DNA of 64,000 nt from Bacteroidota bacterium. GTDB lineage: Bacteria > Bacteroidota > Ignavibacteria > Kryptoniales > JAKASW01. The stretch covers positions 52,691 through 116,690 of the forward strand of contig JAJYIT010000011.1 of the NCBI GenBank assembly GCA_021789975.1, in the 5' to 3' direction. The position numbers were made by a program, and so were the translations under genes. The notes under the pieces are model-generated. The model ran no database searches. It saw only the letters and a program-made list of their open reading frames with translations, and was not told the DNA's origin. Positions 17,980 to 27,768 of this stretch are shown one piece after another. How positions within the stretch are numbered: the stretch's first letter is position 1; the number at the start of each line of letters is the position of its first letter.

Positions 17980-18609
17980 ATGGTGACTTTGACGGAATTG
18001 TTCGAACGGAACCGTGGATGGGCGGCAGACATGAAAGCAAGAGATCCCGATTTCTTCCTGCGTCTCTCGCAACAACAGGCGCCTGAGTACCTGTGGATCG
18101 GATGTTCAGACAGCCGTGTGCCGGCAACACAGATTGTTGACCTGCTGCCCGGTGAGATTTTTGTCCATCGAAACATTGCAAACCTCGTGGTACACTCGGA
18201 CCTGAATTGTCTTTCGGTACTTCAGTTTGCTGTCGAAGTGTTGCAGGTGAAGCACATCATCGTGTGCGGGCATTATGGCTGCGGCGGTATCAAGGCCGCT
18301 CTTGAAAACCAAAAGCATGGATTGATTGATCATTGGCTCCAATACATACGGGACATTTACCGGAATCATCAGGTCGTGCTGGAGTCGCTAATGGAAGAGC
18401 CCGCAAGATACCGTCTTCTCAGTGAGATTAATGTCATGGAACAGGTATGGAATGTGTGCCAGAGCGATTTCGTACAGAATGCTTGGGGCAGCGGGCGCGG
18501 GTTAAGTGTTCACGGCTGGATTTACGATATCTCTGACGGTTTGCTCAAAGATCTCGACGTCACCGTTTCTAACCGGGCAGAATCTGTTGCCATAAGGAGA
18601 AGAATATAA
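17980..18609 (+). CDS. can: beta-class carbonic anhydrase
   Basis: A 209-residue beta-carbonic anhydrase interconverting CO2 and bicarbonate in the cytoplasm. Zinc ligands are visible: Cys in WIGCSDSRVP with the SDSR Asp-Arg dyad, then His and Cys in VCGHYGCGGIKAAL. FVHRNIANLV and the C-terminal VHGWIYDI are standard. AAAGGTGAT precedes the ATG at good spacing. It follows the PLP decarboxylase by 44 bases. One reading is that it hydrates CO2 released by that decarboxylase, but the pairing may be incidental. Confidence 0.94.
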   Translation: MVTLTELFERNRGWAADMKARDPDFFLRLSQQQAPEYLWIGCSDSRVPATQIVDLLPGEIFVHRNIANLVVHSDLNCLSVLQFAVEVLQVKHIIVCGHYGCGGIKAALENQKHGLIDHWLQYIRDIYRNHQVVLESLMEEPARYRLLSEINVMEQVWNVCQSDFVQNAWGSGRGLSVHGWIYDISDGLLKDLDVTVSNRAESVAIRRRI

Positions 18610-18720
18610 TTGAGGTGTATTCGCTCATTTGCTAATTTAGTGTGTCGAGAATTTATCCCCTGCACATATGCGACGTCAGGCGGGATAAGTAACCACAACT
18701 TTGAGGCGACATAAAATACA

Positions 18721-19656
18721 TTGAAGCAGAAAGCCAAGTCACAACCCACAAGTGGAAAGTTTGTCATCGGGCTTCTCCAATTTGCTATGGACGAGAAACC
18801 TGCGCTCAACATTAGGAAGGCGATCTCGTATATAGAGAAAGCCGCACGGAAAGGTGCTCAAATCATCTGCCTTCCTGAACTTTTCACGTCCAGATACTTT
18901 TGTCAGACGGAGGATATCCGCAATTTTGAGCTTGCGGAGGAAATTCCGGGGCCCTCCACTGCGGCTATTTCAAGAATTGCAAAGAAACTTGAAGTTGCAG
19001 TTGTGGTACCCGTGTTTGAGAAACGTGCCATCGGGGTCTACCATAACACGGCGGTGGTAGTAGATGCGGACGGAAAGATTAAAGGCATCTATCGCAAGAT
19101 GCACATTCCTGACGACCCGGCTTTCTATGAGAAGTTCTATTTCACCCCCGGTGATTTAGGCTTCAGAACATTCAAAACCAGGCACGGCGATATCGGAACG
19201 CTTATCTGTTGGGACCAATGGTACCCCGAAGCGGCGAGGCTCACCGCGCTCAAAGGCGCAAATGTACTTTTCTATCCGACTGCCATCGGCTGGCATCCGC
19301 ATGAGAAAGTGAAGCACGGAAAAGCACAATTTGAATCGTGGCTGACGGTGCAACGCGGACATGCAATCGCGAACGGCGTCTATGTTGCAGCAGCCAATCG
19401 GGTTGGCATTGAGAAGCATGACGACAATAGTCCGGGCATCGAGTTCTGGGGACAGTCGTTCGTGGCGGATCCTCAGGGCAAGATTATAGCACAGGCTTCT
19501 TCAGATAAAGAAGAAGTCCTGTTGGCGGAAGTTGATCCCGGAAGAATAGAATATATCCGACAGAACTGGCCTTTCCTGCGCGACAGGAGAGTCGACGCGT
19601 ACGATGGAATTGCGGAGAGGTTCAATGATCAAGGCAAAAGGAGTCAGCATCGATGA
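18721..19656 (+). CDS. aguB: N-carbamoylputrescine amidase
   Basis: A 311-residue nitrilase-superfamily amidohydrolase that converts N-carbamoylputrescine to putrescine, CO2 and ammonia. The catalytic triad is complete: Glu in CLPELFTSRYF, Lys in YRKMHIPDDP and Cys in LICWDQWYPEAARL. The family-specific YEKFYFTPGD and the tail WPFLRDRRVDAYDGI identify AguB rather than a generic nitrilase. The frame opens at a TTG with only a weak upstream GAGG. The next gene is agmatine deiminase, which supplies its substrate, so the pair forms a complete agmatine-to-putrescine route. Confidence 0.93.
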   Translation: MKQKAKSQPTSGKFVIGLLQFAMDEKPALNIRKAISYIEKAARKGAQIICLPELFTSRYFCQTEDIRNFELAEEIPGPSTAAISRIAKKLEVAVVVPVFEKRAIGVYHNTAVVVDADGKIKGIYRKMHIPDDPAFYEKFYFTPGDLGFRTFKTRHGDIGTLICWDQWYPEAARLTALKGANVLFYPTAIGWHPHEKVKHGKAQFESWLTVQRGHAIANGVYVAAANRVGIEKHDDNSPGIEFWGQSFVADPQGKIIAQASSDKEEVLLAEVDPGRIEYIRQNWPFLRDRRVDAYDGIAERFNDQGKRSQHR

Positions 19657-19692
19657 AGGAGACAGCAGACGCGAGGCAGGAAAAAGATTCTT

Positions 19693-20847
19693 GTGACTCG
19701 ACTCCACGTTCCGCTTATCACGGTATTTATCCTGTCTGCTGCCTCCTGTCTCCGGCCCCCCTCGAATGAAAAACGAATGATTGCGGACAATTCCAAAAGA
19801 ATTCCATCGGAGCTCGGCTACCACCTTCCCGCCGAATGGGAAAATCACGAAGCTACCTGGCTCGGCTGGCCGCATAACAGGAGCGACTGGCCGGGCAGAT
19901 TTACACCTATTCCGTGGGTATACGCTGAGATAGTCAGGAGGATATCGTCGGGAGAAAAGGCACGAATACTTATCGAGTCGAAAGAACACGAGCGACAGGC
20001 GCGCGCAATCTTGAGATCGGCAAACGTCGATGCAGCTAACGTCGAGTATTTTGTTTTCAAAACGGACAGAGGTTGGACACGAGATTCCGGCCCGCAGTTC
20101 ATCAAGAATGAAAGTGGAATTGCTCAGGTGAATTTTAGCTTCAACGGTTGGGCAAAATATTCGGACTACAAGAAAGATAGAAATGTACCTGCATTTACTT
20201 CAAAGAGAATGGGACTTTCCGTTTTTGCCGTGTCACGCAATGGCAGGCCCGTGATCCTTGAAGGCGGCTCTATCGACCACAACGGTAAGGGAACACTTAT
20301 AACCACGGAAGAATGTCTTCTTGATGAGGCGATTCAGACGCGCAATCCTGGATTTTCAAAGCACGACTACGAAGAAGTCTTTCATGATTACCTTGGCGCC
20401 GAGAATGTCCGCTGGCTCGGGAAAGGAATCGTGGGGGACGACACGCACGGGCATGTCGATGACCTATGCCGTTTTGTGAATGAGAGGACACTTGTTCTGG
20501 TCGAGGAGAAGAACCCTCGAGACGAGAACTACAAGAATCTCTGCGAGAACAAGGAGCGCATCGAGGAATTCAGGTTGGCGGACGGCTCCAGACCAGGGGT
20601 CGCTTTTCTGCCGATGCCGGAACCCTTGATCTTCAAGCGGCGCAGGTTGCCCGCGAGCTACGCAAACTTCTATTTCTCTAACACCGCCGTACTGGTACCC
20701 ACGTTTGACGATCCGAACGACAGAGTTGCGCTTGGAATTATAAATGAATTGGTCACCGATCGTCCTGTGATCGGGATACACTCGCTCGATTTAGTTTGGG
20801 GGTTGGGTACGATACACTGTTTGACGCACGAGCAACCTGCCGTTTGA
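19693..20847 (+). CDS. aguA: agmatine deiminase
   Basis: A 384-residue peptidyl-arginine-deiminase-fold enzyme that hydrolyses agmatine to N-carbamoylputrescine. GYHLPAEWENHEATWLGWPH, WTRDSGPQF, GDDTHGHVDDLCRF and the C-terminal catalytic Cys in GLGTIHCLTHEQP are conserved. The longest frame, from GTG 19693, adds a hydrophobic leader (LITVFILSAASC) resembling a signal peptide or lipobox. The ATG at 19777 (MIADNSKRIP) gives an ordinary cytoplasmic enzyme. Which start is used decides where the reaction occurs. The gene follows aguB by 36 bases. Confidence 0.9.
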   Translation: MTRLHVPLITVFILSAASCLRPPSNEKRMIADNSKRIPSELGYHLPAEWENHEATWLGWPHNRSDWPGRFTPIPWVYAEIVRRISSGEKARILIESKEHERQARAILRSANVDAANVEYFVFKTDRGWTRDSGPQFIKNESGIAQVNFSFNGWAKYSDYKKDRNVPAFTSKRMGLSVFAVSRNGRPVILEGGSIDHNGKGTLITTEECLLDEAIQTRNPGFSKHDYEEVFHDYLGAENVRWLGKGIVGDDTHGHVDDLCRFVNERTLVLVEEKNPRDENYKNLCENKERIEEFRLADGSRPGVAFLPMPEPLIFKRRRLPASYANFYFSNTAVLVPTFDDPNDRVALGIINELVTDRPVIGIHSLDLVWGLGTIHCLTHEQPAV

Positions 20848-21116
20848 TTATCCGTCTTCGCTGATGGTTCTCGTGTCTCTGTCGCCTTCGTTGTACTAAG
20901 TATTTGTATCGCCAGTTAGGCGGCAAGGGTGCTATACCACATTCCTGCCAGAGAGACATTTTTCCCTCTTGCGTCTCAATGCCTCAGTCGTTTTTCTTCG
21001 CTGCCTGGAAACATGGGATTGTCAACTTGAAATGCAGTGTTTTCGGTATGGTGACTAAGCGAACCACGGTATATGAATTGCATCTACCTGGCTATCCATT
21101 CAATGAGAAGGGTCGC

Positions 21117-22004
21117 ATGTACAGATCTATCGTGCTCGTGAAGCAGGTCCCGGATACCGCCAATATTACAGGAAACGTGATGCAGGATGACGGGACCGTC
21201 AACCGTGCTAAACTTCCCGCTATCTTGAACCATGAAGATCGCATCGCTCTGGAGGTTGCACTTCAAGTGAAGGACCAGTATGGTGGCACAGTCACAGCCA
21301 TCACCATGGGCCCTCCGAGAGCTTCCGATATACTTAGGGAATGTTTGTACATGGGTGCGGACCACGCCTGCCTGATTACCGACAGGAAATTTGCAGGTGC
21401 CGATACTCTCGCTACATCATATGTACTCAGTGAGGCGATAAAGAAGATCGGCGGCTTCGACTTCATATTTGCCGGAAGGCAGGCGATCGACGGCGACACC
21501 GCTCAGGTCGGCCCTCAGACTGCGGAGAAGCTCCACATCCCTCAGATAACATATCTGGAGGAAATACGTTCCGTTAACGGCAGGACGGTGGAAGCCAAAA
21601 GGAAAATTGAAGGTGGGTATGAGATTGTTAGATGTACTCTTCCGGTATTGATTACGGTCGTGAAGGATGCGGCATCACCACGACCATTCAAAGCGAAGCG
21701 CGTCATGGCTTACAAGGGGGCGCGCTCGCTCCTTGAGTTGGAGAAGCTTGCCGAGGGAAATTCTCTATTGTCCGTCGAGGAATTGGTTGGCGAATATGAA
21801 GGCCGCTCATTGCTCATCGAGACTATGACGATGGATGACCTTCGTCTGGATGCCGCGAGATGCGGAGTTCACGGGTCACCTACAAAAGTGCATAAGGTGC
21901 AGTCGGTCGTATTGAGCGGCGGTGAGCATGAGATCATCGAACCTACTAAAACTGATATCGGGAAACTGATAGATAGACTCTTTGAAGATCACATTTTGGG
22001 ATAA
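21117..22004 (+). CDS. etfB: electron transfer flavoprotein subunit beta
   Basis: The beta (FixA) subunit of electron transfer flavoprotein, about 295 residues, which takes electrons from acyl-CoA dehydrogenases. It begins YRSIVLVKQVPDT and contains the conserved LNHEDRIALEVALQ, the AMP-binding-type AITMGPPRASDILRE and FIFAGRQAIDGDTAQVGPQ. I start at this ATG because GAGAAGGG precedes it and homology begins there. The frame stays open upstream to 20904, but that stretch shows no family sequence. etfA follows six bases after the stop. Confidence 0.93.
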   Translation: MYRSIVLVKQVPDTANITGNVMQDDGTVNRAKLPAILNHEDRIALEVALQVKDQYGGTVTAITMGPPRASDILRECLYMGADHACLITDRKFAGADTLATSYVLSEAIKKIGGFDFIFAGRQAIDGDTAQVGPQTAEKLHIPQITYLEEIRSVNGRTVEAKRKIEGGYEIVRCTLPVLITVVKDAASPRPFKAKRVMAYKGARSLLELEKLAEGNSLLSVEELVGEYEGRSLLIETMTMDDLRLDAARCGVHGSPTKVHKVQSVVLSGGEHEIIEPTKTDIGKLIDRLFEDHILG

Positions 22005-22010
22005 GACAGC

Positions 22011-23057
22011 ATGACGGTGACCATTGAACAGAATAGTATTCGGGCTGCAGCCGGCGACGTCTGGGTTTTCATCGAACAACGGTCAGGCAAAGCAGCAGAC
22101 GTTAGTTTCGAGCTTCTGAGCAAGGGCCGCAAGCTTGCGCAGGCGATGGGTGGCGCGTTAAAGTCGGTCGTCATCGGTAGTGAAATGACCGAGCTGGCGA
22201 AGGAGACGTTTCGCTACGGCGCCAGCGAAGCGATCGTGGCTGACCATCCGGCGCTCAAGCAATACCGGACACTCCCGTATGCACGGATGCTGACAGGTTT
22301 GGTGGAGAAACACAGCCCGAGGATTGTGCTGTTCGGCGCAACGATAGTGGGTCGTGATCTGGCACCGCGAGTCGCTTCAGCGACAAAAAGCGGAATGACC
22401 GCTGATTGCACGGACCTGCAAATTGCCGATGTTACATACCTGAGAAAGTTGTACAAGCAAATCTTGCTGCAAATCCGGCCGGCTTTCGGCGGCAATATCA
22501 TTGCAACTATCATAACTCCCGATAACCCCGTACAGATGGCCACGGTCCGGGAGGGAGTCATGGAGATGCATCCGCTCGATGTGCCCATCGACGGTAAGAT
22601 CACCGAAGTGCAATATATAGCTGACGAAGTGGACGATCTCGTGACGATCATAGATCAACACCGCGAGGAAAATCGCATCAACCTCAAAGGAGCATCGATT
22701 ATCGTATCCGGCGGGTATGGTCTCGGCTCGAAAGAGAATTTCAAGTTAATCCACGAGCTCGCACATACGATCGGTGGAGAAGTGGCTGGAAGCCGTGCTG
22801 CTGTGGATGCGGGCTTTGTGCCGCCTGAACGACAGGTTGGGCAAACGGGTGTAACAGTGAGGCCGAAATTGTACATCGCCATTGGTATCTCGGGTGCGAT
22901 ACAACACAGGGCAGGAATGCAGGAATCCAACAAGATCATTGCCATCAACACCGATCCTGATGCACCCATCTTCGGCATCAGTCACTATGGCATTGTTGGA
23001 GATGCGATGGAAGTCCTACCTCGCTTCATCGAAGTATACAAAAACAAACTGAAATAG
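22011..23057 (+). CDS. etfA: electron transfer flavoprotein subunit alpha
   Basis: A 348-residue alpha (FixB) subunit that binds FAD and forms the ETF heterodimer with EtfB. The C-terminal FAD domain is complete: VSGGYGLGSKENF, GGEVAGSRAAVDAGF, QVGQTGVTVRPKLYIA, IGISGAIQHRAGM and INTDPDAPIF. The gene lies between etfB and an acyl-CoA dehydrogenase with gaps of six and seven bases, so the three are almost certainly one operon passing electrons from acyl-CoA oxidation toward the respiratory chain. Confidence 0.94.
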   Translation: MTVTIEQNSIRAAAGDVWVFIEQRSGKAADVSFELLSKGRKLAQAMGGALKSVVIGSEMTELAKETFRYGASEAIVADHPALKQYRTLPYARMLTGLVEKHSPRIVLFGATIVGRDLAPRVASATKSGMTADCTDLQIADVTYLRKLYKQILLQIRPAFGGNIIATIITPDNPVQMATVREGVMEMHPLDVPIDGKITEVQYIADEVDDLVTIIDQHREENRINLKGASIIVSGGYGLGSKENFKLIHELAHTIGGEVAGSRAAVDAGFVPPERQVGQTGVTVRPKLYIAIGISGAIQHRAGMQESNKIIAINTDPDAPIFGISHYGIVGDAMEVLPRFIEVYKNKLK

Positions 23058-23064
23058 ACAGGAA

Positions 23065-24810
23065 ATGTCCAACTACTTTCTTGACAATAAGGATCTGCTT
23101 TTCCATTTCGACGGCTTCTCGCGACGGGATGATTTCGGAGATATGCGGAGCATCGTGGCTACCGCCGAAGACGCGTACGGGCAGGCAAAGGAATTTAATT
23201 ATGCTCCGGTGAATTTCGACGATGCGATGGAGAACTATGCAAAAGTCCTTGAGGTCGTGGGTGACCTCGCTGCCAACAGGATCGCGCCGCGGACAGCCGG
23301 AGTTGACCATGAAGGAGCGACTATCCACGATGGGATAGTCTCATATGCAAAAGGCACGCAAGACAATCTCCGGGAACTTGCACAGGCCGATCTTATGGGT
23401 ATGGTCCTGCCGCGTAAATACGGCGGATTAAATTTCCCGTTCACTATTTATATGATGGCAGTCGAAGTTGTCTCACGAGCTGACGCTTCGTTGATGAATT
23501 TGTTCGGGCTGCAGGATATCGCGGACACAATCAGGAAATTCGGCAACGAACGCCAGCGGCAGGAGTTCCTGCCGAAATTCTGCACGGGTGAATATACGGG
23601 CGCCATGGCATTGACTGAACCTGATGCCGGCTCGGATCTTCAATCTATCAAGCTTCAGGCGTACCAGGATAACGAAGGACAGTGGTACCTGAGAGGCGTC
23701 AAAAGATTCATTACAAACGGCTCGGGTGATGTGCTCCTTGTGCTGGCTCGTTCCGAACCGGGGACTAAGGACGGCAGAGGCCTGAGCATGTTCGTGTGTC
23801 ATGGCGGCAATAATCTCAAAGTGCGCCGCATAGAGAACAAGCTCGGCATTCACGGTTCTCCAACCTGTGAGCTTCAGTTCAATGATACTCCGGCTCAGCT
23901 TGTCGGAAGCAGGAAATTCGGTTTGATCAAGTATGTCCTCGATCTTATGTACCGCGCCCGCATGGGAGTGTCGGCGCAAGCGCTCGGGATTTCGCAGGCG
24001 GCATATGAAGAGGCACTTCAATATGCAAAGGACCGGGTACAGTTTGGACGGTCGATTTACTCGCTTCCGGCCGTCTCGAATATTCTCGTTGACATGAGAG
24101 TGACTTTGGAAGTAAACCGTTCCCTTTTCTACGCCGCGGCACTGAGTGTGGACCGTAAGGAAAAGCTTGAAGAGTCGATTGAGGAACTGAAGGAACAGGG
24201 AAAGCCGTTTGCCGAACAAATGGCTGATCTGAAGCAAGCGGTTAAAGTTGCCAATCTATTGACCCCGGTGACAAAGTATGTTCTGACCGAATCGGCGAAC
24301 CGCATCGCATATGATGCGCTTCAGATCCACGGCGGAACCGGATACATGAAGGAGTTCAGGGTCGAACGGCTTGCCCGCGACGCTCGCATAACGAACATCT
24401 ATGAGGGTACTTCGCAGATGCAGATTGTGGCCGCCTCCGGGCAGGTGGTAAACGACATATTGAAGGATTATTTCGACAAGAAAGAAGCCGACGAATATCC
24501 GGGGGGACTGATCCCGCTCGCTAACTGTCTGAAAGAGATACGCCAAATTTTCTACGAGAGTCTGAAGTACGTCATCGAGAAGAAGGATAGCAGCTTTCAG
24601 GACGTCGCCTCTAAAGACCTTGTTGAACTCTACAGCTACCTCATAATCGGGTATCTTGTCATGGACGAGGCAAAGCGCGATGCGAGGAAGGTGTTCATTG
24701 CAAACCGCTATATTCTTGGGGCGCTTGCCCTTGCACGTAAGAACACGGAGTCGATAAAGAGCGGGTTATACTCCGATCTATTACATGCGGACGAGATACT
24801 GAGGGACTGA
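23065..24810 (+). CDS. acyl-CoA dehydrogenase
   Basis: A 581-residue FAD-dependent acyl-CoA dehydrogenase, longer than the usual 380-400 because of an N-terminal and a roughly 140-residue C-terminal extension. Core signatures are AMALTEPDAGSDLQS, RFITNGSGDV, and DALQIHGGTGYMKEF followed by RITNIYEGTSQMQ. The C-terminal helical extension (LKEIRQIFYESLKYV) is seen in a subset of ACADs that work with ETF. Acyl chain length is unknown. It is the last gene of the etfB-etfA-ACAD operon. Confidence 0.92.
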   Translation: MSNYFLDNKDLLFHFDGFSRRDDFGDMRSIVATAEDAYGQAKEFNYAPVNFDDAMENYAKVLEVVGDLAANRIAPRTAGVDHEGATIHDGIVSYAKGTQDNLRELAQADLMGMVLPRKYGGLNFPFTIYMMAVEVVSRADASLMNLFGLQDIADTIRKFGNERQRQEFLPKFCTGEYTGAMALTEPDAGSDLQSIKLQAYQDNEGQWYLRGVKRFITNGSGDVLLVLARSEPGTKDGRGLSMFVCHGGNNLKVRRIENKLGIHGSPTCELQFNDTPAQLVGSRKFGLIKYVLDLMYRARMGVSAQALGISQAAYEEALQYAKDRVQFGRSIYSLPAVSNILVDMRVTLEVNRSLFYAAALSVDRKEKLEESIEELKEQGKPFAEQMADLKQAVKVANLLTPVTKYVLTESANRIAYDALQIHGGTGYMKEFRVERLARDARITNIYEGTSQMQIVAASGQVVNDILKDYFDKKEADEYPGGLIPLANCLKEIRQIFYESLKYVIEKKDSSFQDVASKDLVELYSYLIIGYLVMDEAKRDARKVFIANRYILGALALARKNTESIKSGLYSDLLHADEILRD

Positions 24811-24874
24811 TTTAGATTCAATCACATCGTCGTCGATACTCACGGCTGGATAGTGAGTCAATCTCAATTCACAC

Positions 24875-24960
24875 GTCACCCCCGAACCCTGGACTGATAC
24901 GCTCCAGGCTAGGCTTGTTTCGGGGTCTAAAACCAGAGGTTGAACCGAGTTCAACATGAC
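24875..24960. repeat. palindromic intergenic repeat, copy 1
   Basis: The segment opens with GTCACCCC and closes with CATGAC. Inside are nested inverted repeats: CCTGGA/TCCAGG, CCCGAA with a matching TTTCGGG, and GGTTGAACC/GAGTTCAAC-like arms. It lies directly after the acyl-CoA dehydrogenase. A second element with the same GTCAY...TGAC ends is found at 53576-53667. These look like short palindromic repeats scattered between genes. They may act as transcript-end structures or be non-autonomous elements. Confidence 0.5.
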
Positions 24961-25518
24961 GGAATATTTCAAAGTGAGCCAGTACTCACGGCTGCGATCG
25001 AAGAGTTGTATAAATGCGGCTCGCCCATGTCACCTAACATTGCACGATTGCGGATCCGACGGGCTAAGTGGTGCGGCTTCGTCTCCAGCCCCCGCACTCA
25101 GCTGCTAATGGACAGAAGAGATGATTGTGGCTCGAAGGAATTTACATCATGGTACAATGAGCTTGTTCCAGCTGTGAAATCAGGATGTGGTGAGATTCTT
25201 ACGATCCCGGAATTACATGCGCTCGCTTCCCATCCGGCTATGCCCGTAAAGCACCGTTGACCGAATAACCGCACCGAGGACAGTCTCTGCGAGTTACGCA
25301 CAACTCCCAATCCAATTCTCTTACCCTCAATATTACCGATTCTATTTTTTGCAGCAGTAGCAAAGTCGTTAAGGCCGGTAACAGCTAGTAAGGGACTTTT
25401 TATGAACTGTTCGGTATTTTTCCATTGATTCGTCGATTTCACTGAAAGACAGACGAATCAGGCGCATTTAGTCAGGGATTCCTCTCCGCACTTAAATCAG
25501 AAGAAGAAAGTTGCAAGA
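24961..25518. other. gene-free stretch with no supported coding region
   Basis: I see no gene here. A 106-codon open frame at 24940-25260 has no recognisable family sequence, no ribosome-binding site and starts inside the repeat. One feature stands out: an eight-base inverted repeat, GATTCGTC/GACGAATC, near 25428-25460, upstream of the decayed receptor gene. The stretch probably belongs to the same degraded locus. Confidence 0.5.
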
Positions 25519-26484
25519 ATGTTAAGGGATGTTGCACTATCGTTGGCTGTGCTTTGTGTCTTGTTTTCAGAGGCCTACTCACAGACGGGTACAATCATAG
25601 GGTCGGTTGCAGATTCGAAAATTGGGGATCCGATTGTAGGCGCAAATGTGATAGTCGTCGAGATTAAGAACATGGGGACGATGTCCGACATTAATGGACG
25701 ATTCAAACTCGCCGTGCCCGTCGGGACCTACTCGCTTAGAATCAGCATGCTCGGTTATCGAGCTGTAGTTAAGACGGACGTCATCGTAAGAACCGGGAGT
25801 GAAATTCGGGTGAACGTGAGGATAAATGAAATGCCGCTGCAGCTCGGTCGGGTTACCGTAAGCCCTGACTATTTTGAGAGAGTATAGATTGAGAAACCGG
25901 TAAGCACTGTCTCTCTTGGTCCGGAGGAGATTAGAAGATCTCCTGGATCGGACATGGACTATCAGTGGGTGCTTCAAGGAATGCCGGGCGTTTCATTCTC
26001 GACTGATCAAACGAACGAACTGCCATACGTTCTTACTCTGATTGCGGGGAAGAGGTTTGCCAATTCGCGCTCCAGCTTGAACAAGATGCCCTTCTACGTC
26101 AAGTATCCCAGCTATATCCTGCCTTTCTCGAATGACATGGAGATTAGTATGAGATGGAGATATGTGACAGGTATGCCTTACACACCGATGGTCTACTCAA
26201 CAAACGTGCAACACAGGGTTGGTGGATCAACCTGGACCGCCGGCTCATGGGAACCGGCGCCGCAGATAAACACTGCGAGATATCCCGATTATCACAGGCT
26301 TGATGAAGAATTCTCGAGCAGGTACAACTTTCGCGCCTGGAACCTTGTGATCCTTCTTTCGGTGCAAAACATCATATATGACCGCAAGAATGTCGGTTTC
26401 TATCAATACAATTCCGATGGTACGAGAGAGACCGTGTACCAGTTTGCACTACTTCCGGTTGCCGGGATCGAGGCGGAGTTTTGA
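25519..26484 (+). pseudogene. TonB-dependent receptor remnant
   Basis: The first 122 codons encode a signal peptide (MLRDVALSLAVLCVLFSEAYS) and a complete CarboxypepD_reg-like domain (GSVADSKIGDPIVGANVIVV, INGRFKLAVPVGTYSLRI) ending SPDYFERV. An in-frame TAG (25885-25887) follows. The same frame then continues with the start of a plug domain (VSLGPEEIRRSPG, WVLQGMPGVSFSTDQTNEL). It jumps directly to the C-terminal barrel strands (PYVLTLIAGKRF, WRYVTGMPYTPM, NLVILLSVQNIIYDRKN, final F). Intact relatives are roughly 700-800 residues, so most of the plug and barrel has been deleted. The two ends stay in frame apart from the TAG. Confidence 0.8.
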
Positions 26485-26634
26485 ATTCCGCTCTCGTAGA
26501 TATTGGTGGAAAAGTCTAGATCGTGGAGACGCTATCGCAAGGTAGGAATCCATGTCGGCTAGTAGTACATGCACCTCACCCGAGTTTTGATTTCGGAGCG
26601 ATGGCGTTGGAGGTTAGCTTAAGAAAAGAACCGG

Positions 26635-27648
26635 CTAATGTGCTTGTATAACTCCCAGTCCCGGTTCATCATTGAGAATTATCTTTCCATCTTCGTTGAG
26701 CGCTCCTTTGAACGGATCGTTGGAGATCAAAACGTTCCCATCGAGGTCGTTCCAATCGACGAGCGGAGAGAGGTGTGCGGCGGCACTTATCCCCACAGAT
26801 GATTCGATCATGCAGCCCAGCATGATTTTCATGCCATGCGCTCTTGCAGCGTAAACGATCTTGCGTGACTTCAGAAGTCCACCGTTTTTTTGAAGTTTGA
26901 TGTTTATTCCATCGTATGCCGTTGAGAGTGTTGATATGTCGTGCGAGGCAAGAGCTTCATCAGCAATGATCGGCATCCGGATCCTTTCCCTGAGCCACCT
27001 GGTGTCATCAATCTGCGCCGCAGGCATCGGCTGCTCTATGAATTCGACGTTCCGGGTCGCGAGCCAATTAATGCGGTCGAGCGCCTCTTCCTTCGACTTC
27101 CATCCTTCGTTGGCATCCACACGCAGCGGCTTGTCCGTAACGCTCCTGACGGCATTGATAATATCTTCGTCGTTTGGCAATCCAACCTTTATCTTCAACA
27201 CCGGATAGTTTGCGGCCTCCTTGACTTTTTCGACAATCCCCTCCGGCGTGTCGATACCGATCGTGAAAGTCGACAGAGGCGCCTTGCGCTTTTCACCGCC
27301 AAAGAACTTGTAGAGCGGGACACCGAGTCTCTTTCCGATCCAGTCGTGCATCGCAATATCGATTGCAGCTTTTGCACTCGCATCGTGAGGTGAGAGAGAG
27401 TCGAGATATTCATTTATGTGCTCGAGCTTGAAGGGATCAGAGAGTTCCTCAACGTCAATTCTCTTGAAGAAATGCTCCACGGAGTCCGGAGTCTCGTTGT
27501 AACGAGCATTTGGTGATGCCTCGCCGTACGCGATTATCCCATCTTTCTCGAATTTCAGCAGGACAACCGGCACCACGTCGCGTGAGCTCCTGGAAATTGT
27601 GAACGTGTGCTTCAGCCTAAGATCGTATCGCCAGTAATCGAGTTTCAT
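26635..27648 (-). CDS. L-Ala-D/L-Glu (dipeptide) epimerase
   Basis: An enolase-superfamily enzyme of the YkfB/YcjG type, which epimerises the murein dipeptide L-Ala-D-Glu to L-Ala-L-Glu so that it can be degraded. Catalytic features appear in order: VLKIKVG (Lys-x-Lys base), RVDANEGW (first metal Asp), EQPMP (Glu), ADEAL (Asp) and NIKLQKNGGL (second Lys). The N-terminal capping domain carries the GEASPNARYNET motif. I start at the ATG giving MKLDYWRYDL. The frame extends 27 codons upstream, but that part lacks family similarity. It sits 120 bases downstream of an NlpC/P60 lipoprotein whose expected product is its substrate. Confidence 0.87.
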   Translation of the reverse strand: MKLDYWRYDLRLKHTFTISRSSRDVVPVVLLKFEKDGIIAYGEASPNARYNETPDSVEHFFKRIDVEELSDPFKLEHINEYLDSLSPHDASAKAAIDIAMHDWIGKRLGVPLYKFFGGEKRKAPLSTFTIGIDTPEGIVEKVKEAANYPVLKIKVGLPNDEDIINAVRSVTDKPLRVDANEGWKSKEEALDRINWLATRNVEFIEQPMPAAQIDDTRWLRERIRMPIIADEALASHDISTLSTAYDGINIKLQKNGGLLKSRKIVYAARAHGMKIMLGCMIESSVGISAAAHLSPLVDWNDLDGNVLISNDPFKGALNEDGKIILNDEPGLGVIQAH

Positions 27649-27768
27649 TTTCTGCAGTCCATTTTGAGTTCTATAGGTGGGCTTTCTTCGGTTCTTTGAA
27701 GCTGGAACTGCCCCAGGTACATAGGTCACGTGGAAACTCGACCTATGTCACCTAAAGTCTATTCACGG

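Noticed and set aside
20904..21116. 71-codon upstream extension of etfB
   Set aside because: Homology and a GAGAAGGG site place the start at 21117, and the extension is not ETF-like.
23473..24237. 254-codon antisense frame in the acyl-CoA dehydrogenase gene
   Set aside because: Lies wholly within a well-supported gene and shows no domain.
24940..25260. 106-codon frame after the acyl-CoA dehydrogenase
   Set aside because: Begins inside a palindromic repeat, lacks a ribosome-binding site and resembles no family.
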